This document shows, one piece after another, positions 24,391 through 34,277 of a stretch of 38,778 nt of DNA. This stretch comes from Bacteroidales bacterium (GTDB lineage: Bacteria; Bacteroidota; Bacteroidia; Bacteroidales; UBA3663): NCBI GenBank assembly GCA_024694125.1, contig JAILKE010000040.1, positions 1-38,778 on the forward strand, in the 5' to 3' direction. The first letter of the stretch is position 1, and each line of letters begins with the position of its first letter. Position numbers and translations under genes: made by a program. The notes beneath the pieces are model-generated. The model saw only the letters and a list, made by a program, of their open reading frames with translations. It was not told where the DNA came from and searched no databases.

Positions 24391-25431
24391 ATGAAGACAC
24401 GGACACTGCTTTGGTGCATATTGGCATGCGTTGCCATCGTACTTGCATCGGCTTCAGTGGCAGGTTATTTCTACTGGAAATCGACCACCACACACCCTGT
24501 AACCGAAGCCCAGTGGCTATATATACATACAGGCGACGACCCACAGCTGACCCTGGAGAGGCTGGCTGACGCGGGCATCGACACCGATGCACCCGAGTTT
24601 GCCATAGCCTGCACGAAATACAGCCTGGAACAGGCGCTGGAGCGGCACAGAGCAGGAGCCTACCACCTCACCCCCGAACTATCGACGGACGACATCGTAC
24701 GACGCATAGCCCGACATCAGCAGGACCCGGTGCGTCTCACCTTCATCGGCACACGCATGCTGCATGAACTGGCAGGTCACATGGCAGACCAACTGGCAGC
24801 CGACTCGCTGCAGTTGCTGCAAGCCATGTACAGCCCGGAACTGCTCGCAGAGAGCGGTTGCGACAGCGCCACGGTGAGCAGCATCTTCCTGCCCGACACC
24901 TACGAGGTCTATTGGGACATCGAGCCAGAGCAACTGATGCGACGCATGCTGACGGAGTATCGCCGATTCTGGAACGACAAACGGTTGGCCCAGGCATCGG
25001 CCCTCAATGTAACGCCACTGCAGGCGTGCATCCTGTGCAGCATAGCAGAAGAGGAGACTGCCGACCGCCGCGAACGTGCTACCGTGGCACGTTTGTACTG
25101 GAACCGTCTGCAACGCAACATGCTCCTTCAGGCAGACCCAACGGTCAAGTATGCCGTAGGGGACTTTGCCCTGCGTCGCATACTGAATTGCCACCTGCGC
25201 GTTCAGTCGGCCTACAACACCTACCTGAACCCGGGATTACCTCCCGGCCCTATCCGCATCGTCGAGAAGGCCACCATCGATGCCTTCCTGCAGAGCCAGC
25301 CACACAAATATCTCTATATGTGCGCTCGCGAAGACTTCTCGGGTCTGCACAATTTCGCCACGACATTAAGACAGCACAATGCAAATGCCCAAAAATATCA
25401 CAAAGCATTGCGCGCCAACAATATACGATAA
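24391..25431 (+). CDS. mltG: Endolytic peptidoglycan transglycosylase MltG (YceG-like)
   Basis: 346 residues. A single N-terminal membrane helix (LLWCILACVAIVLASASVAG) is followed by a LysM-like region and the YceG domain. The catalytic Glu is expected at residue 220 in CSIAEEETADRRERA; other family motifs are VARLYWNRLQRNMLLQADPT and SAYNTYLNPGLPPGPI. It should cut nascent glycan strands at the inner membrane and so set their length. The stop TAA is directly followed by the ATG of the GH115 gene with no gap, so the two are probably translated from one message. The GH115 pairing is odd for mltG. Confidence 0.92.
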   Translation: MKTRTLLWCILACVAIVLASASVAGYFYWKSTTTHPVTEAQWLYIHTGDDPQLTLERLADAGIDTDAPEFAIACTKYSLEQALERHRAGAYHLTPELSTDDIVRRIARHQQDPVRLTFIGTRMLHELAGHMADQLAADSLQLLQAMYSPELLAESGCDSATVSSIFLPDTYEVYWDIEPEQLMRRMLTEYRRFWNDKRLAQASALNVTPLQACILCSIAEEETADRRERATVARLYWNRLQRNMLLQADPTVKYAVGDFALRRILNCHLRVQSAYNTYLNPGLPPGPIRIVEKATIDAFLQSQPHKYLYMCAREDFSGLHNFATTLRQHNANAQKYHKALRANNIR

Positions 25432-27717
25432 ATGAACATCTGGAAGTACTCTCTCATTTCTATCTTATTTTCAGGTCTGTGCATTGGTAACCTTCAGGCT
25501 CGCGACTTCAGCCATCAGGCGGGTTCGCCCCTACGCATACGATACGCAGACCCACAGCAGCCTGTGGTACACACCGCCATCAGCATACTGGATCACGACC
25601 TGCGCCTCACCATGGGCGACTCCGTCCGACGGGTGAGCGACGACGCCGAGGTCCTGCTGCAGATAGCCCCCGTCCGCACCTCGGACCAAGAAGTGCGGAG
25701 CAGCCAGACCTTCTCCCTGAGCGTCGATCACGGTCAACTCATCGTGACCGGCACCGATGCACACGGTCTGGCATACGGCATCATGGAAGTGTGCCGACTG
25801 CTGGGCGTTTCTCCGTGGGAATGGTGGGCCGACGTCACGCCCCGCCACATCGGAGAACTTACATTGGCCGAAAACTACCTCTCCGTCCAGTCTCCGTCGG
25901 TCGAATACCGCGGGTTCTTCATCAACGACGAGGACTGGGGCCTGATGCCCTGGAGCAGCATGCACTACGAACCGGAACACGGCAAGGGGGTGATCGGCCC
26001 CAAGACCAACGCCCGCATCTTCGAACTGATGCTGCGCCTGCGCGCCAATCTCTATTGGCCTGCAATGCACGAATGTACACAACCTTTCTTCCTCACTCCC
26101 GGCAACCGCGAAGTGGCTCGGCAGTATGGCATATACATCGGCGGATCGCACTGTGAACCAATGGCTTCGAGCACTGCTGGAGAATGGCCCCGCCGCGGTG
26201 TGGGCGAATACGATTACGTACACAACCAGCAGGAGGTAATGCGCTTCTGGTCCGACCGCATCGACGAGGTCCATGACCAACCCATCGTCTATACCCTCGG
26301 CATGCGTGGCGTGCACGACGGCAAGATGAAAGGCGCCGGCAACCTGGCAGACCAACGTGCCACACTGCAGCGCGTCATCAACGACCAGCGCCACCTATTG
26401 AGCGAAAAGGTCAACAACGACCTGAACAGGATTCCACAGGTCTTCATCCCCTACAAGGAGGTGCTCGACATCTACAACAGCGGCCTCTCGGTCCCAGACG
26501 ACGTCTGCCTGATGTGGTGCGACGACAACTATGGATACATCAACCACTTCCCCACCGAGATAGAGCGCAAGCGCCCTGGCGGCAACGGCCTCTACTACCA
26601 CATCTCGTACTGGGGTCGTCCACACGATTACCTGTGGCTGGGGACCTTCTCGCCCAAACTGCTATACCACCAACTCTCGACCGCCTACCAGAACGGCATC
26701 CAGCGCATGTGGGTGCTCAATGTCGGCGACATCAAACCTGCCGAATACCAGATTGAACTCTTCTGCGACATGGCATGGAACATCGACCAGGTTACCGAAA
26801 CCGGCGTCCAGCAGCACCTCACGGACTTCATGTCCAGGGAATTTGGTGCCGAACGGGGCGCAGAACTGGCCGAGGTAATGCAGAGCAGCTACGACCTGGC
26901 CTTTGCCTGTAAACCGGAGTTCCTGGGGCACACCCGAACCGAAGAACGCGACCCATCGTACAAGGTCGTTTCGGACATGCCCTGGAGCGAAAGGAAAATC
27001 CGTCGCCGCTTGGAACAATATGCCTACCTGTCGCGCCAGATATTGGTGATGCAACCCACCATTCCTGCCGACCGCCAGGATGCATTCTTTCAGTTGGTCC
27101 AATACCCTATTTACGCCGCCGACCAGATGAACCGCAAGATGCTCATTGGCCAACTGGCACGCCATGGACGCGGCAAATGGACCAAGAGCGATGCCGCCTA
27201 CGACAGCATCATGGTTTTGACCGGAATGTACAATAAGGGTATCCACAACAACGGCAAGTGGCAGGGCATCATGGACGCACAACCACGCCGACTGCCCGTA
27301 TTCATGCCCCTGCAGCACCGCACGGACCATTTTCCTATGGCCCAGGAGGCTACCGTACTGTACCGTTGGAGCAGCGACGACTTGTGGACCGCGATGGAGG
27401 GTGACAACACAACCATCTCCGGCTCGTTCAAGTGTTCATCGACCGACACAATGTACGTCGAGGTCAGCATGGTACCCACTCATCCATTAGACAACAAGAA
27501 CTTACGATACCGCATCGCCTTCGACAACTTGCCTCCCCAGGTCGTATCGTTCAGGACACAGGGTCGCAGCGAAGAGTGGAAAGTCAACGTACTACGCAAT
27601 CGCAGCACCTACACCCTGGCCGTACCTTGCCAAGGCAAACGCAAACATACCATCAGTGTAACTGCCCTCGACCCTGGCCTTTTGTTGGAAGAAATTGTTG
27701 TAAAAAAGCCAAAATAA
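25432..27717 (+). CDS. GH115 xylan alpha-1,2-glucuronidase
   Basis: 761 residues with a signal peptide (ISILFSGLCIGNLQA). Family GH115 signatures include WEWWADVTPRH, YRGFFINDEDWGLMPWSS, RLRANLYWPAMHE, LMWCDDNYGYINHFP and YYHISYWGRPHDYLWLG. Enzymes of this family remove 4-O-methyl-glucuronic acid from internal and terminal xylose units of glucuronoxylan. The export signal indicates periplasmic or surface action. At 761 residues it is shorter than many members, which carry an extra C-terminal domain; here the catalytic part is followed by a shorter beta region (residues about 630-761). It starts immediately after the mltG stop codon. Confidence 0.9.
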   Translation: MNIWKYSLISILFSGLCIGNLQARDFSHQAGSPLRIRYADPQQPVVHTAISILDHDLRLTMGDSVRRVSDDAEVLLQIAPVRTSDQEVRSSQTFSLSVDHGQLIVTGTDAHGLAYGIMEVCRLLGVSPWEWWADVTPRHIGELTLAENYLSVQSPSVEYRGFFINDEDWGLMPWSSMHYEPEHGKGVIGPKTNARIFELMLRLRANLYWPAMHECTQPFFLTPGNREVARQYGIYIGGSHCEPMASSTAGEWPRRGVGEYDYVHNQQEVMRFWSDRIDEVHDQPIVYTLGMRGVHDGKMKGAGNLADQRATLQRVINDQRHLLSEKVNNDLNRIPQVFIPYKEVLDIYNSGLSVPDDVCLMWCDDNYGYINHFPTEIERKRPGGNGLYYHISYWGRPHDYLWLGTFSPKLLYHQLSTAYQNGIQRMWVLNVGDIKPAEYQIELFCDMAWNIDQVTETGVQQHLTDFMSREFGAERGAELAEVMQSSYDLAFACKPEFLGHTRTEERDPSYKVVSDMPWSERKIRRRLEQYAYLSRQILVMQPTIPADRQDAFFQLVQYPIYAADQMNRKMLIGQLARHGRGKWTKSDAAYDSIMVLTGMYNKGIHNNGKWQGIMDAQPRRLPVFMPLQHRTDHFPMAQEATVLYRWSSDDLWTAMEGDNTTISGSFKCSSTDTMYVEVSMVPTHPLDNKNLRYRIAFDNLPPQVVSFRTQGRSEEWKVNVLRNRSTYTLAVPCQGKRKHTISVTALDPGLLLEEIVVKKPK

Positions 27718-27767
27718 CGAAGTATTGCGCAAAAAAACGCTATCAACGCTACTTTTTGAACAGAAAA

Positions 27768-27799
27768 TTTGGACGATATACAAGAATTTGCTATATTTG
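27768..27799 (+). promoter_or_regulatory. Promoter of the aminotransferase gene
   Basis: TTTG at 27768-27771, 20 bases, then TATATTTG at 27792-27799. The leader is under 20 bases, which supports ATG 27824. Confidence 0.75.
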
Positions 27800-27823
27800 C
27801 ACGACAAAAAGTAATGTAATTTT

Positions 27824-29035
27824 ATGCCAGATATTTCCGAACGCGGCAAGCAGATGCCATTGTCACCTATCAGAAAGCTCGTGCCATTGGCCAACGCTGC
27901 CAAAGCTCGTGGCGTCAAAGTGTATCACCTCAATATCGGTCAGCCCGACCTTTGTACCATGCAGGCGGGACTCGATTCTCTCAAGAAGATTGACAGGAAA
28001 ATTCTCGAATATTCCCCTTCAGAAGGTATCAAATCGCTGCGCGAGAAGTTGTTAGGCTACTACCATCGCTTCAAGATCAACGTTGATCTCGAGGACATCA
28101 TCGTTACGACTGGTGGTTCGGAGGCTGTGCTCTTTGCATTCATGTCATGCCTCAACCCTGGAGATGAGTTGATTGTGCCCGAACCTGCTTACGCCAACTA
28201 CATGTCGTTCGCCATCGTTGCCGGAGCAACCATCAAGAGCATCCCTACCCGCATTGACGAAGGTTTTGCATTACCCCCGATGGAGGAGTTCGAGAAACTC
28301 ATCACTCCACGCACTAAAGGCATCCTGATCTGCAATCCGAACAACCCAACCGGTTATCTCTACACGCAGAAGGAAATGAACCAGTTGCGCGACATCGTCA
28401 AGAAGCACGATCTTTTCCTCTTCTCCGACGAGGTCTATCGCGAGTTCTGCTACACCGGTGCTCCTTACATCTCAGCATGTCATCTGGCAGGAATCGAACA
28501 GAACGTCATCCTGATTGACTCTGTTTCAAAGCGTTACTCTGAGACCGGCATCCGAGTCGGCTCAATCGTTACCAAGAATGCTGCCGTTCGCCAGAACATA
28601 ATGAAATTCTGTCAGGCTCGCCTCTCGCCCCCGTTGTTGGGCCAGATCGTAGCTGAAGCCAGCATTGACGCAGATCCCGAATACATGCTCGACACATACA
28701 ATGAGTACGTCGAGCGACGCAAGTATCTGATTGATGGACTGAACCGTATAGATGGAGTTTACTCTCCTATCCCTATGGGCGCCTTCTATACTATGGTCAA
28801 GTTGCCGGTCGATGATGCAGAGAAGTTCTGCGCATGGTGCCTGAGCGACTTCGAGTTCGAAGGCTGCACTGTCATGATGGCCCCTGGAGCTGGATTCTAC
28901 GTTACACCTGGGATGGGCAAGAATGAGGTCCGTATGGCATACGTGCTCAACAAGGATGACCTCAAGCACGCGCTCATCGTACTACAGAAGGCCTTGACCG
29001 TATATCAGGCTACTGTAATGCAGAAAGCCGAATGA
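27824..29035 (+). CDS. PLP-dependent class I/II aminotransferase
   Basis: 403 residues, cytoplasmic. Family landmarks are NIGQPDLCT near the N-terminus, TTGGSEAVLFA (phosphate contact), NPNNPTGYLYT (Asn that contacts PLP), SDEVYREFCY (Asp and Tyr contacts), the Schiff-base Lys236 in DSVSKRYSETGIRVGS and a C-terminal Arg in GKNEVRMAYV. It is an aspartate- or aromatic-type aminotransferase by sequence, but the substrate cannot be read. It has its own promoter, and the next gene (permease) follows after about 90 bases on the same strand. Confidence 0.9.
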   Translation: MPDISERGKQMPLSPIRKLVPLANAAKARGVKVYHLNIGQPDLCTMQAGLDSLKKIDRKILEYSPSEGIKSLREKLLGYYHRFKINVDLEDIIVTTGGSEAVLFAFMSCLNPGDELIVPEPAYANYMSFAIVAGATIKSIPTRIDEGFALPPMEEFEKLITPRTKGILICNPNNPTGYLYTQKEMNQLRDIVKKHDLFLFSDEVYREFCYTGAPYISACHLAGIEQNVILIDSVSKRYSETGIRVGSIVTKNAAVRQNIMKFCQARLSPPLLGQIVAEASIDADPEYMLDTYNEYVERRKYLIDGLNRIDGVYSPIPMGAFYTMVKLPVDDAEKFCAWCLSDFEFEGCTVMMAPGAGFYVTPGMGKNEVRMAYVLNKDDLKHALIVLQKALTVYQATVMQKAE

Positions 29036-29128
29036 GCAACAACGCTCGAACGTTGAACCCTAAAAGCATCAGGCAGTCAAGGTCATGCAAGATTGCCATT
29101 GACGCTTAAATAAACCCGCACTACCGAA

Positions 29129-30352
29129 ATGTCAGCAGCACTATTCCTGGCTCAAAGGATTCGCTTTCTGACCGACAGCGGACAGAAGCGGGTCGCACCT
29201 CCGGCCATACGCATCGCCATAGCGGGCATAGCCATCGGGGTGACGGTCATGATACTCACCGTAGCCATTGTACTCGGATTCAAAGATGAAATCCGTACTA
29301 AGATATCGGACTTCGGTGGAGATATGCAGGTCCTGGCTCTCGCATCCAACAGGACCTTTGAGAAACAACCCATTTGCTACAACGACTCATTACTGGAAGT
29401 CATCAGTCAAATGGAAAATGTAAGGCACGTGATGCCTTTCATCACCAAACCAGCAGTCATTAAGACTCCCGACGATTTTCTCTCAGTCGTCATCAAGAGC
29501 GATAATGGCCTTGGAGACCGAGAGATTTGTATCAGCGAATCGACTGCACAGAAACTCCGCCTCAAACTTGGCGACAAGGTTCAGGTGTACTTCGTGCAAA
29601 GCAATAACTTTAACGGTTCTCCCGACTATGGCGGCACAGACGCCTCGGTCAAAGTACGTTCTTTGACAGTGACAGGTTTCTACCAGACGCACTTCAGCCA
29701 ATATGATGATCAGATTATATTGGGCAACACTGAAATGCTGCAGCAGGTTGGAGGATGGGACGAAGATATGGCCAGTGGCATATCCGTACACATCAAGGAC
29801 TTCGACCGACTCTCGGACACATACGATGCACTCTCGGAACAGGTCTCGCTCACTCAGGATCGTCGCGGCACACAATACGCCGTACAGCACATCCAGGAGC
29901 AGAATCCGCAGATTTTCGGGTGGCTCGAATTGCTCGACACCAACGTGTGGGTCATCCTGTTGCTCATGGTAGTAGTAGCATCATTCACAATGATTAGCGG
30001 GCTGCTCATCATCATACTCGAAAAGAGACAGATGATCGGATTGCTCAAAGCCCTTGGCGCAGACAACAGTTTGCTGCGTCGCACCTTCCTCCTGGTAGCC
30101 GGTTGGCTCATACTGCAGGGGTTGCTGTGGGGCGACATCATCGGAGTGGGATTATGCGCCATACAATATTACTGGCATCCGCTCACATTGGATCCCGCCA
30201 ACTATTATTTAGAGTGGGTTCCCATATCAATCAGCGTATGGCATGTTGTAGCGCTCAATGCAGGAGCCCTCGTGGTGACCATGCTCATGCTGCTCGTTCC
30301 CTCGTCACTTGTTTCGCGCATAGCGCCTGGCAGGATATTGTCCAACGACTGA
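29129..30352 (+). CDS. LolC/LolE-like ABC transporter permease (FtsX domain)
   Basis: 407 residues with an N-terminal membrane helix (IAGIAIGVTVMILTVAIVLG), a large periplasmic domain (about 50-255) and three C-terminal helices with the FtsX/MacB pattern (MISGLLIIILEKRQMIGLLK, ALGADNSLLRRTFLL). This layout fits the permease that extracts lipoproteins from the inner membrane. The ATPase partner (LolD) is not in the window, so assembly with a distant ATPase is assumed. It follows the aminotransferase with a gap that holds only a short inverted repeat (CAACG...CGTTG). Confidence 0.85.
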   Translation: MSAALFLAQRIRFLTDSGQKRVAPPAIRIAIAGIAIGVTVMILTVAIVLGFKDEIRTKISDFGGDMQVLALASNRTFEKQPICYNDSLLEVISQMENVRHVMPFITKPAVIKTPDDFLSVVIKSDNGLGDREICISESTAQKLRLKLGDKVQVYFVQSNNFNGSPDYGGTDASVKVRSLTVTGFYQTHFSQYDDQIILGNTEMLQQVGGWDEDMASGISVHIKDFDRLSDTYDALSEQVSLTQDRRGTQYAVQHIQEQNPQIFGWLELLDTNVWVILLLMVVVASFTMISGLLIIILEKRQMIGLLKALGADNSLLRRTFLLVAGWLILQGLLWGDIIGVGLCAIQYYWHPLTLDPANYYLEWVPISISVWHVVALNAGALVVTMLMLLVPSSLVSRIAPGRILSND

Positions 30353-30441
30353 TATCGGCCAGTAACCAATAAACTCAATGTTCTACTCATTAGATAATAA
30401 TTAATAATAAATAACCATTAACCATTTTAATTTCTAAACAA

Positions 30442-32028
30442 ATGAAATCCATTATTAAGAAGTGCACATACCTCTTAGGTATCGTAGCAGTAATCTCGGC
30501 TTCGAGTTGTAAGAAGAGCGAAGTCATTCCGCTCGAGACCGATATTGACTTGGAATTCTACACACAAAATCTGCCTTTCGAAATTGGTAATGTATTCCGT
30601 CCAACCATTCCCGATTACGAGCAGAAGATTACCGACTTTGGTGGCGTAGGTGATGGTATCACCAATAATACAAAGGCTTTCAACGACGCTATGAAGGCTC
30701 TTGGCAAGGTAGGTGGTGGCCACCTCATCGTGCCTCACGGAATCTGGGTAACCGGTCCTATCGTATTCGAGAGCAACGTTGACTTGCACCTCATCGACGG
30801 TGCTGTCATCTACTTCACTGGTGACTTTGACGACTACCCGATCGTAGATTGCTACTTTGAGGGTCTCAAGACTCGTCGTTGCCAGTCTCCACTCAGCGCT
30901 AAGGGCAAGAAGAACATCTCTATCACCGGTTTCGGTACTATCGATGGTCACGGTGATGCTTGGCGTTGGATTCGTCGTAGCAAACTCACCGAGAGCCAGT
31001 GGAAGGACGGTCTGGCATCTGGTGGTGTAGTAGGTGTTATCAACGGTTCAGAGATCTGGGCTCCTACCCAGCCTATCCTCGATGCACTTGCACAGGCCAA
31101 CATGAACGTCGTACAGTTCGACAACGAAGAGGATTGGCACAAGTATCGTGACTTCCTCCGTCCAGTGCTCCTCGACTTCGACAGCTGCGAGAACGTATTG
31201 ATCGAGCAGGTTTGTTTCCAGAACTCACCAGCATGGTGCTTGCACCCATTCCGTTGCCGCAACGTGATCATCAACAACATCCTCGTTGTTAACCCATGGT
31301 TCAGCCAGAACGGTGACGGTCTCGACCTCGAGGCTTCAAAGGATGTGCTCATCCTCAACTCTAAGTTCGACGTAGGTGATGATGCTATCTGCCTCAAGTC
31401 TGGTAAGGACAAGGACGGTCGTGAGCTCAACTCACCTTGCCAGAACGTAATCGTTGACGGTTGCTCAGTATATCACGGTCACGGCGGTTTCGTCGTAGGT
31501 TCCGAGATGTCAAGTTCAGTACAGAACATCTGCGTTAAGAACTCTACCTTCCTCGGTACCGACGTAGGTCTGCGTTTCAAGTCTAAGCGTGGCCGTGGTG
31601 GTTGCGTAGGCAACATCTACATCGACAACATCAACATGATTGGTATTGAGACTGACTGTATCCTGTTCGACTTGAACTACTCAGGTCTCTCTGCATCTGA
31701 GGAGCGTGCCCTCCACATCAAGAAGGACGTTTCTATGGAGAACATTCCACCAGTTGACGAGACTACACCTCAGTTCAAGGACATCTATATCAACGATGTA
31801 ACTTGCAAGGGTTGCGAGCGTGCCATGTACTTCAATGGTATTCCTGAGATGCCTATCACCAACATCAACATCAAGAATGCTACCATTACTGCCGAGATTG
31901 GTCTCTCTGTAAATCACTCAGAGGACATCACTATCGACAACGTACAGCTCACATTGCCTGAGGGCGAGCCTGAATGGTCAACCTACAATGTGAAGAACCT
32001 TGTAGTCAACGGAGATACTATCAAATAA
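30442..32028 (+). CDS. GH28 polygalacturonase-family lipoprotein
   Basis: 528 residues. The lipoprotein signal (YLLGIVAVISASS then Cys23, KKSE) suggests surface or periplasmic anchoring. The parallel beta-helix carries the GH28 active-site set: QNGDGLD at 289-295, VGDDAICLKSGKD at 311-323, YHGHGGF at 344-350 and GLRFKSK at 376-382; these are the three acids, the His and the Arg/Lys pair. Likely substrates are pectin, homogalacturonan or rhamnogalacturonan. Codon choice stands out: GGT, CGT and GTA-type codons dominate, unlike the GGC/CGC-rich neighbours, which suggests high expression. The stop TAA is directly followed by the next start codon. Confidence 0.9.
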   Translation: MKSIIKKCTYLLGIVAVISASSCKKSEVIPLETDIDLEFYTQNLPFEIGNVFRPTIPDYEQKITDFGGVGDGITNNTKAFNDAMKALGKVGGGHLIVPHGIWVTGPIVFESNVDLHLIDGAVIYFTGDFDDYPIVDCYFEGLKTRRCQSPLSAKGKKNISITGFGTIDGHGDAWRWIRRSKLTESQWKDGLASGGVVGVINGSEIWAPTQPILDALAQANMNVVQFDNEEDWHKYRDFLRPVLLDFDSCENVLIEQVCFQNSPAWCLHPFRCRNVIINNILVVNPWFSQNGDGLDLEASKDVLILNSKFDVGDDAICLKSGKDKDGRELNSPCQNVIVDGCSVYHGHGGFVVGSEMSSSVQNICVKNSTFLGTDVGLRFKSKRGRGGCVGNIYIDNINMIGIETDCILFDLNYSGLSASEERALHIKKDVSMENIPPVDETTPQFKDIYINDVTCKGCERAMYFNGIPEMPITNINIKNATITAEIGLSVNHSEDITIDNVQLTLPEGEPEWSTYNVKNLVVNGDTIK

Positions 32029-33378
32029 ATGAAAAATCTTCTTTTCTTGGCGATGTTGACGGGAGTAATCCCGTCCATCGCCTTTACTTCTTTATCAGCC
32101 CAATCGGTCTCTGTCTGCCTCCGCAATCCCAACAAGGTGGCACTCTCCGATGCGCCCGTCTGCATAGCCGTACCGACTGATGCGGACTACAAGAGCGCCA
32201 CAGTCACCATCGACGGCAAGGAGATACCCTGCCAGATGGACGACCTGAACGAGGATGGCAAGATGGACGAACTGGCATTCGTCGTAGATATCGCCAAGAA
32301 GGGGAAACTCAATGCACAGATAACCTTCTCGACCGCAGCTGCACGTCCAGACCGTTACCCTGCACGCGTACATGCCCAGATGTGGTTCAAGGATGGCAAC
32401 AAGAAGCGCTCGTACACCGAGAAGCAGCACATCCCTACCGATACCGTATCAGAGCGAGTTGATAACATGTACTCCAAGATGATGCACCACGGCCCAGCCT
32501 TCGAGAACGAGATGGTAGCCTATCGCGTCTATTTCGACAAGAAGCAGAGCACTGACCTGTACGGCAAGCGCGTGCCTCAGCTCGAGTTGGCCGATGGTCT
32601 GTGGTACAGCAGCGAGGTTCCCTCGTTGGTCAAGGAGCGCAAGTTCGGCGATGACATTATCCTGGTAGGTCAGACCATCAGCATAGGCACATTGCGCGGC
32701 TGGGATGACTCGAAGGATGATCCAGCCTTTGCCACAGCGCCAGCCAAGGGTAAGGTACCCGATCCCTGCATGGTGATGATCGATCCATTCGACTATCGTC
32801 AGGCACACATCATGGCCAAGGGTCCGGTGCGTACCGTAGTGGATATGAACGTAGAGGGTTGGCAGTACAAGGGTCGCAAGTTGAACCTCAAGAGCCGCTA
32901 CATCCTCTATGCTGGCAACCGTGAGTGCCAGGTCATCCAGTATGTTTCAGCAGCCGATGGACGCAAGGACGATCTCTCCAAGTTAGAGTTTGTCACAGGC
33001 GTACTGAAAGTAGGCATCTTCAACACCGATTCCCTTTCATTGGCTGGATTGCACTATATGTACGATGACAAGGGACTCTGCGCCTCGTATGGCAAGGACT
33101 GGGCCGACGGAAACCACAGGCTCTATCCCGTCATGTCGGCTGCTGCCACTGCAGTCAGCATTGATCCATCGTACGTAACCCGTACCATCGACCGCAAGGA
33201 ACAGATCCTGTACGGCATACATACCGACGAGAAGGGTATGATCTCATATCGTATGGCTTTCTGCGCTCCGGACAAGGAGGGCCCGCAACTCACCGCCAAG
33301 CCCTGGACACCTAAGTCTTGGTTCAAGTGGTGCAAGAAGTGGAACAAAGTAAAGCCTGTCGAAGTAAGCATCCAGTAA
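32029..33378 (+). CDS. DUF4861 family secreted protein
   Basis: 449 residues with a signal peptide (LLFLAMLTGVIPSIAFTSLS, then AQ). The mature part starts with a beta domain on glycan-related proteins (VCLRNPNKVALSDAPVCI) and contains YRVYFDKKQSTDLYG and LVGQTISIGTLRGWDD, typical of DUF4861, a family often found in pectin-utilisation loci. The start abuts the GH28 stop with no gap, so the two should act together on pectic material, possibly as a lyase-like or unsaturated-galacturonide-handling partner. The catalytic activity is not known, and no acid pair could be assigned with confidence. Confidence 0.8.
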   Translation: MKNLLFLAMLTGVIPSIAFTSLSAQSVSVCLRNPNKVALSDAPVCIAVPTDADYKSATVTIDGKEIPCQMDDLNEDGKMDELAFVVDIAKKGKLNAQITFSTAAARPDRYPARVHAQMWFKDGNKKRSYTEKQHIPTDTVSERVDNMYSKMMHHGPAFENEMVAYRVYFDKKQSTDLYGKRVPQLELADGLWYSSEVPSLVKERKFGDDIILVGQTISIGTLRGWDDSKDDPAFATAPAKGKVPDPCMVMIDPFDYRQAHIMAKGPVRTVVDMNVEGWQYKGRKLNLKSRYILYAGNRECQVIQYVSAADGRKDDLSKLEFVTGVLKVGIFNTDSLSLAGLHYMYDDKGLCASYGKDWADGNHRLYPVMSAAATAVSIDPSYVTRTIDRKEQILYGIHTDEKGMISYRMAFCAPDKEGPQLTAKPWTPKSWFKWCKKWNKVKPVEVSIQ

Positions 33379-33394
33379 TCACTTTTCCCTTATA

Positions 33395-33438
33395 CCATAG
33401 AGCCTTTAGCCCCAACGCTTTAGGCTCTATGGATTTCT
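33395..33438 (+). terminator. Terminator of the GH28-DUF4861 unit
   Basis: CCATAGAGCC (33395-33404) pairs perfectly with GGCTCTATGG (33423-33432), extended by TTTAG/CTTTA pairing, and is followed by ATTTCTAT. It lies 16 bases past the stop. Confidence 0.75.
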
Positions 33439-33558
33439 ATACGGGCACCATAATCAGTAGTTGCCATTTATAGACTGTCGATAAGAAGCATTCCAAAAAC
33501 AATTGTCAACAGCGGCAGTTCAACTACCATCTTATTTACTCAATAAATCACTCGGCAC

Positions 33559-34185
33559 ATGGAGACATACAAACTGTACGAAAACAATCCGAACACGCGC
33601 ATACTTTCGGACATAGCAGATACGATCAAGAAAGGGGGTATCATCATCTATCCCACAGACTCCGTGTATGCCATAGGGTGCGACGCACTCAATCAGCACG
33701 CGGTCGAGCGTATCTACCAGTATCGTCGTGAGGAGGTCAAGACCTCGCACCTCTCCATCATCTGTCGCAACATCAGCCAGGCCGACGAGTACACCAAGAT
33801 CAGCAAGGAGCAGTTCAAGTTGATGCACCGCAATCTGCCGGGAGCCTTCACCTTCATCCTCGAGGCGGGACTGAAGCTGCCCAAGGTATTTCGCAGCCGC
33901 AAGACCGTCGGCATACGCATCCCCGACAACAAGATACTGCAGGCATTGCTCGACGAACTGGACAATCCCATCTTGACCACTTCACTCAAGGCTCCGGTCG
34001 ATGATGACGATGCAGACCACATCAGTTACATGACCGATCCCTTCTTGATAGAGGAGGCATTTCAGAATCAAGCAGACATACTCATAGACGGAGGCTACGG
34101 TCAGGACATCCCTTCCACGGTCGTAGATCTGTCCGAAGGCGAGGTCAATATACTGCGCCAAGGTGCAGGAAACCTTGAAATATAG
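33559..34185 (+). CDS. Sua5/YciO/YrdC family protein (threonylcarbamoyl-AMP synthase-like)
   Basis: 208 residues. It has the YrdC fold signature: GGIIIYPTDSVYAIGCDALN, followed by a Lys/Arg region (RREEVKTSHLSIICRN) and NLPGAFTFILEAGLKLPKVF. Family members make threonylcarbamoyl-AMP from threonine, bicarbonate and ATP for the t6A37 modification of tRNA. The length is that of the YciO/TsaC type without the Sua5 C-terminal extension, so it could be YciO and not the essential TsaC. It is followed after 92 bases by mutS2 on the same strand. Confidence 0.88.
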   Translation: METYKLYENNPNTRILSDIADTIKKGGIIIYPTDSVYAIGCDALNQHAVERIYQYRREEVKTSHLSIICRNISQADEYTKISKEQFKLMHRNLPGAFTFILEAGLKLPKVFRSRKTVGIRIPDNKILQALLDELDNPILTTSLKAPVDDDDADHISYMTDPFLIEEAFQNQADILIDGGYGQDIPSTVVDLSEGEVNILRQGAGNLEI

Positions 34186-34277
34186 AAGAGCCAAGAGCAG
34201 ATAGGGAACTAGAGGAACTAAAGAAGATTGGAAATCCAGAAAGCCTCACCAGACCCAGTCCCATCCAGAAAATATAT

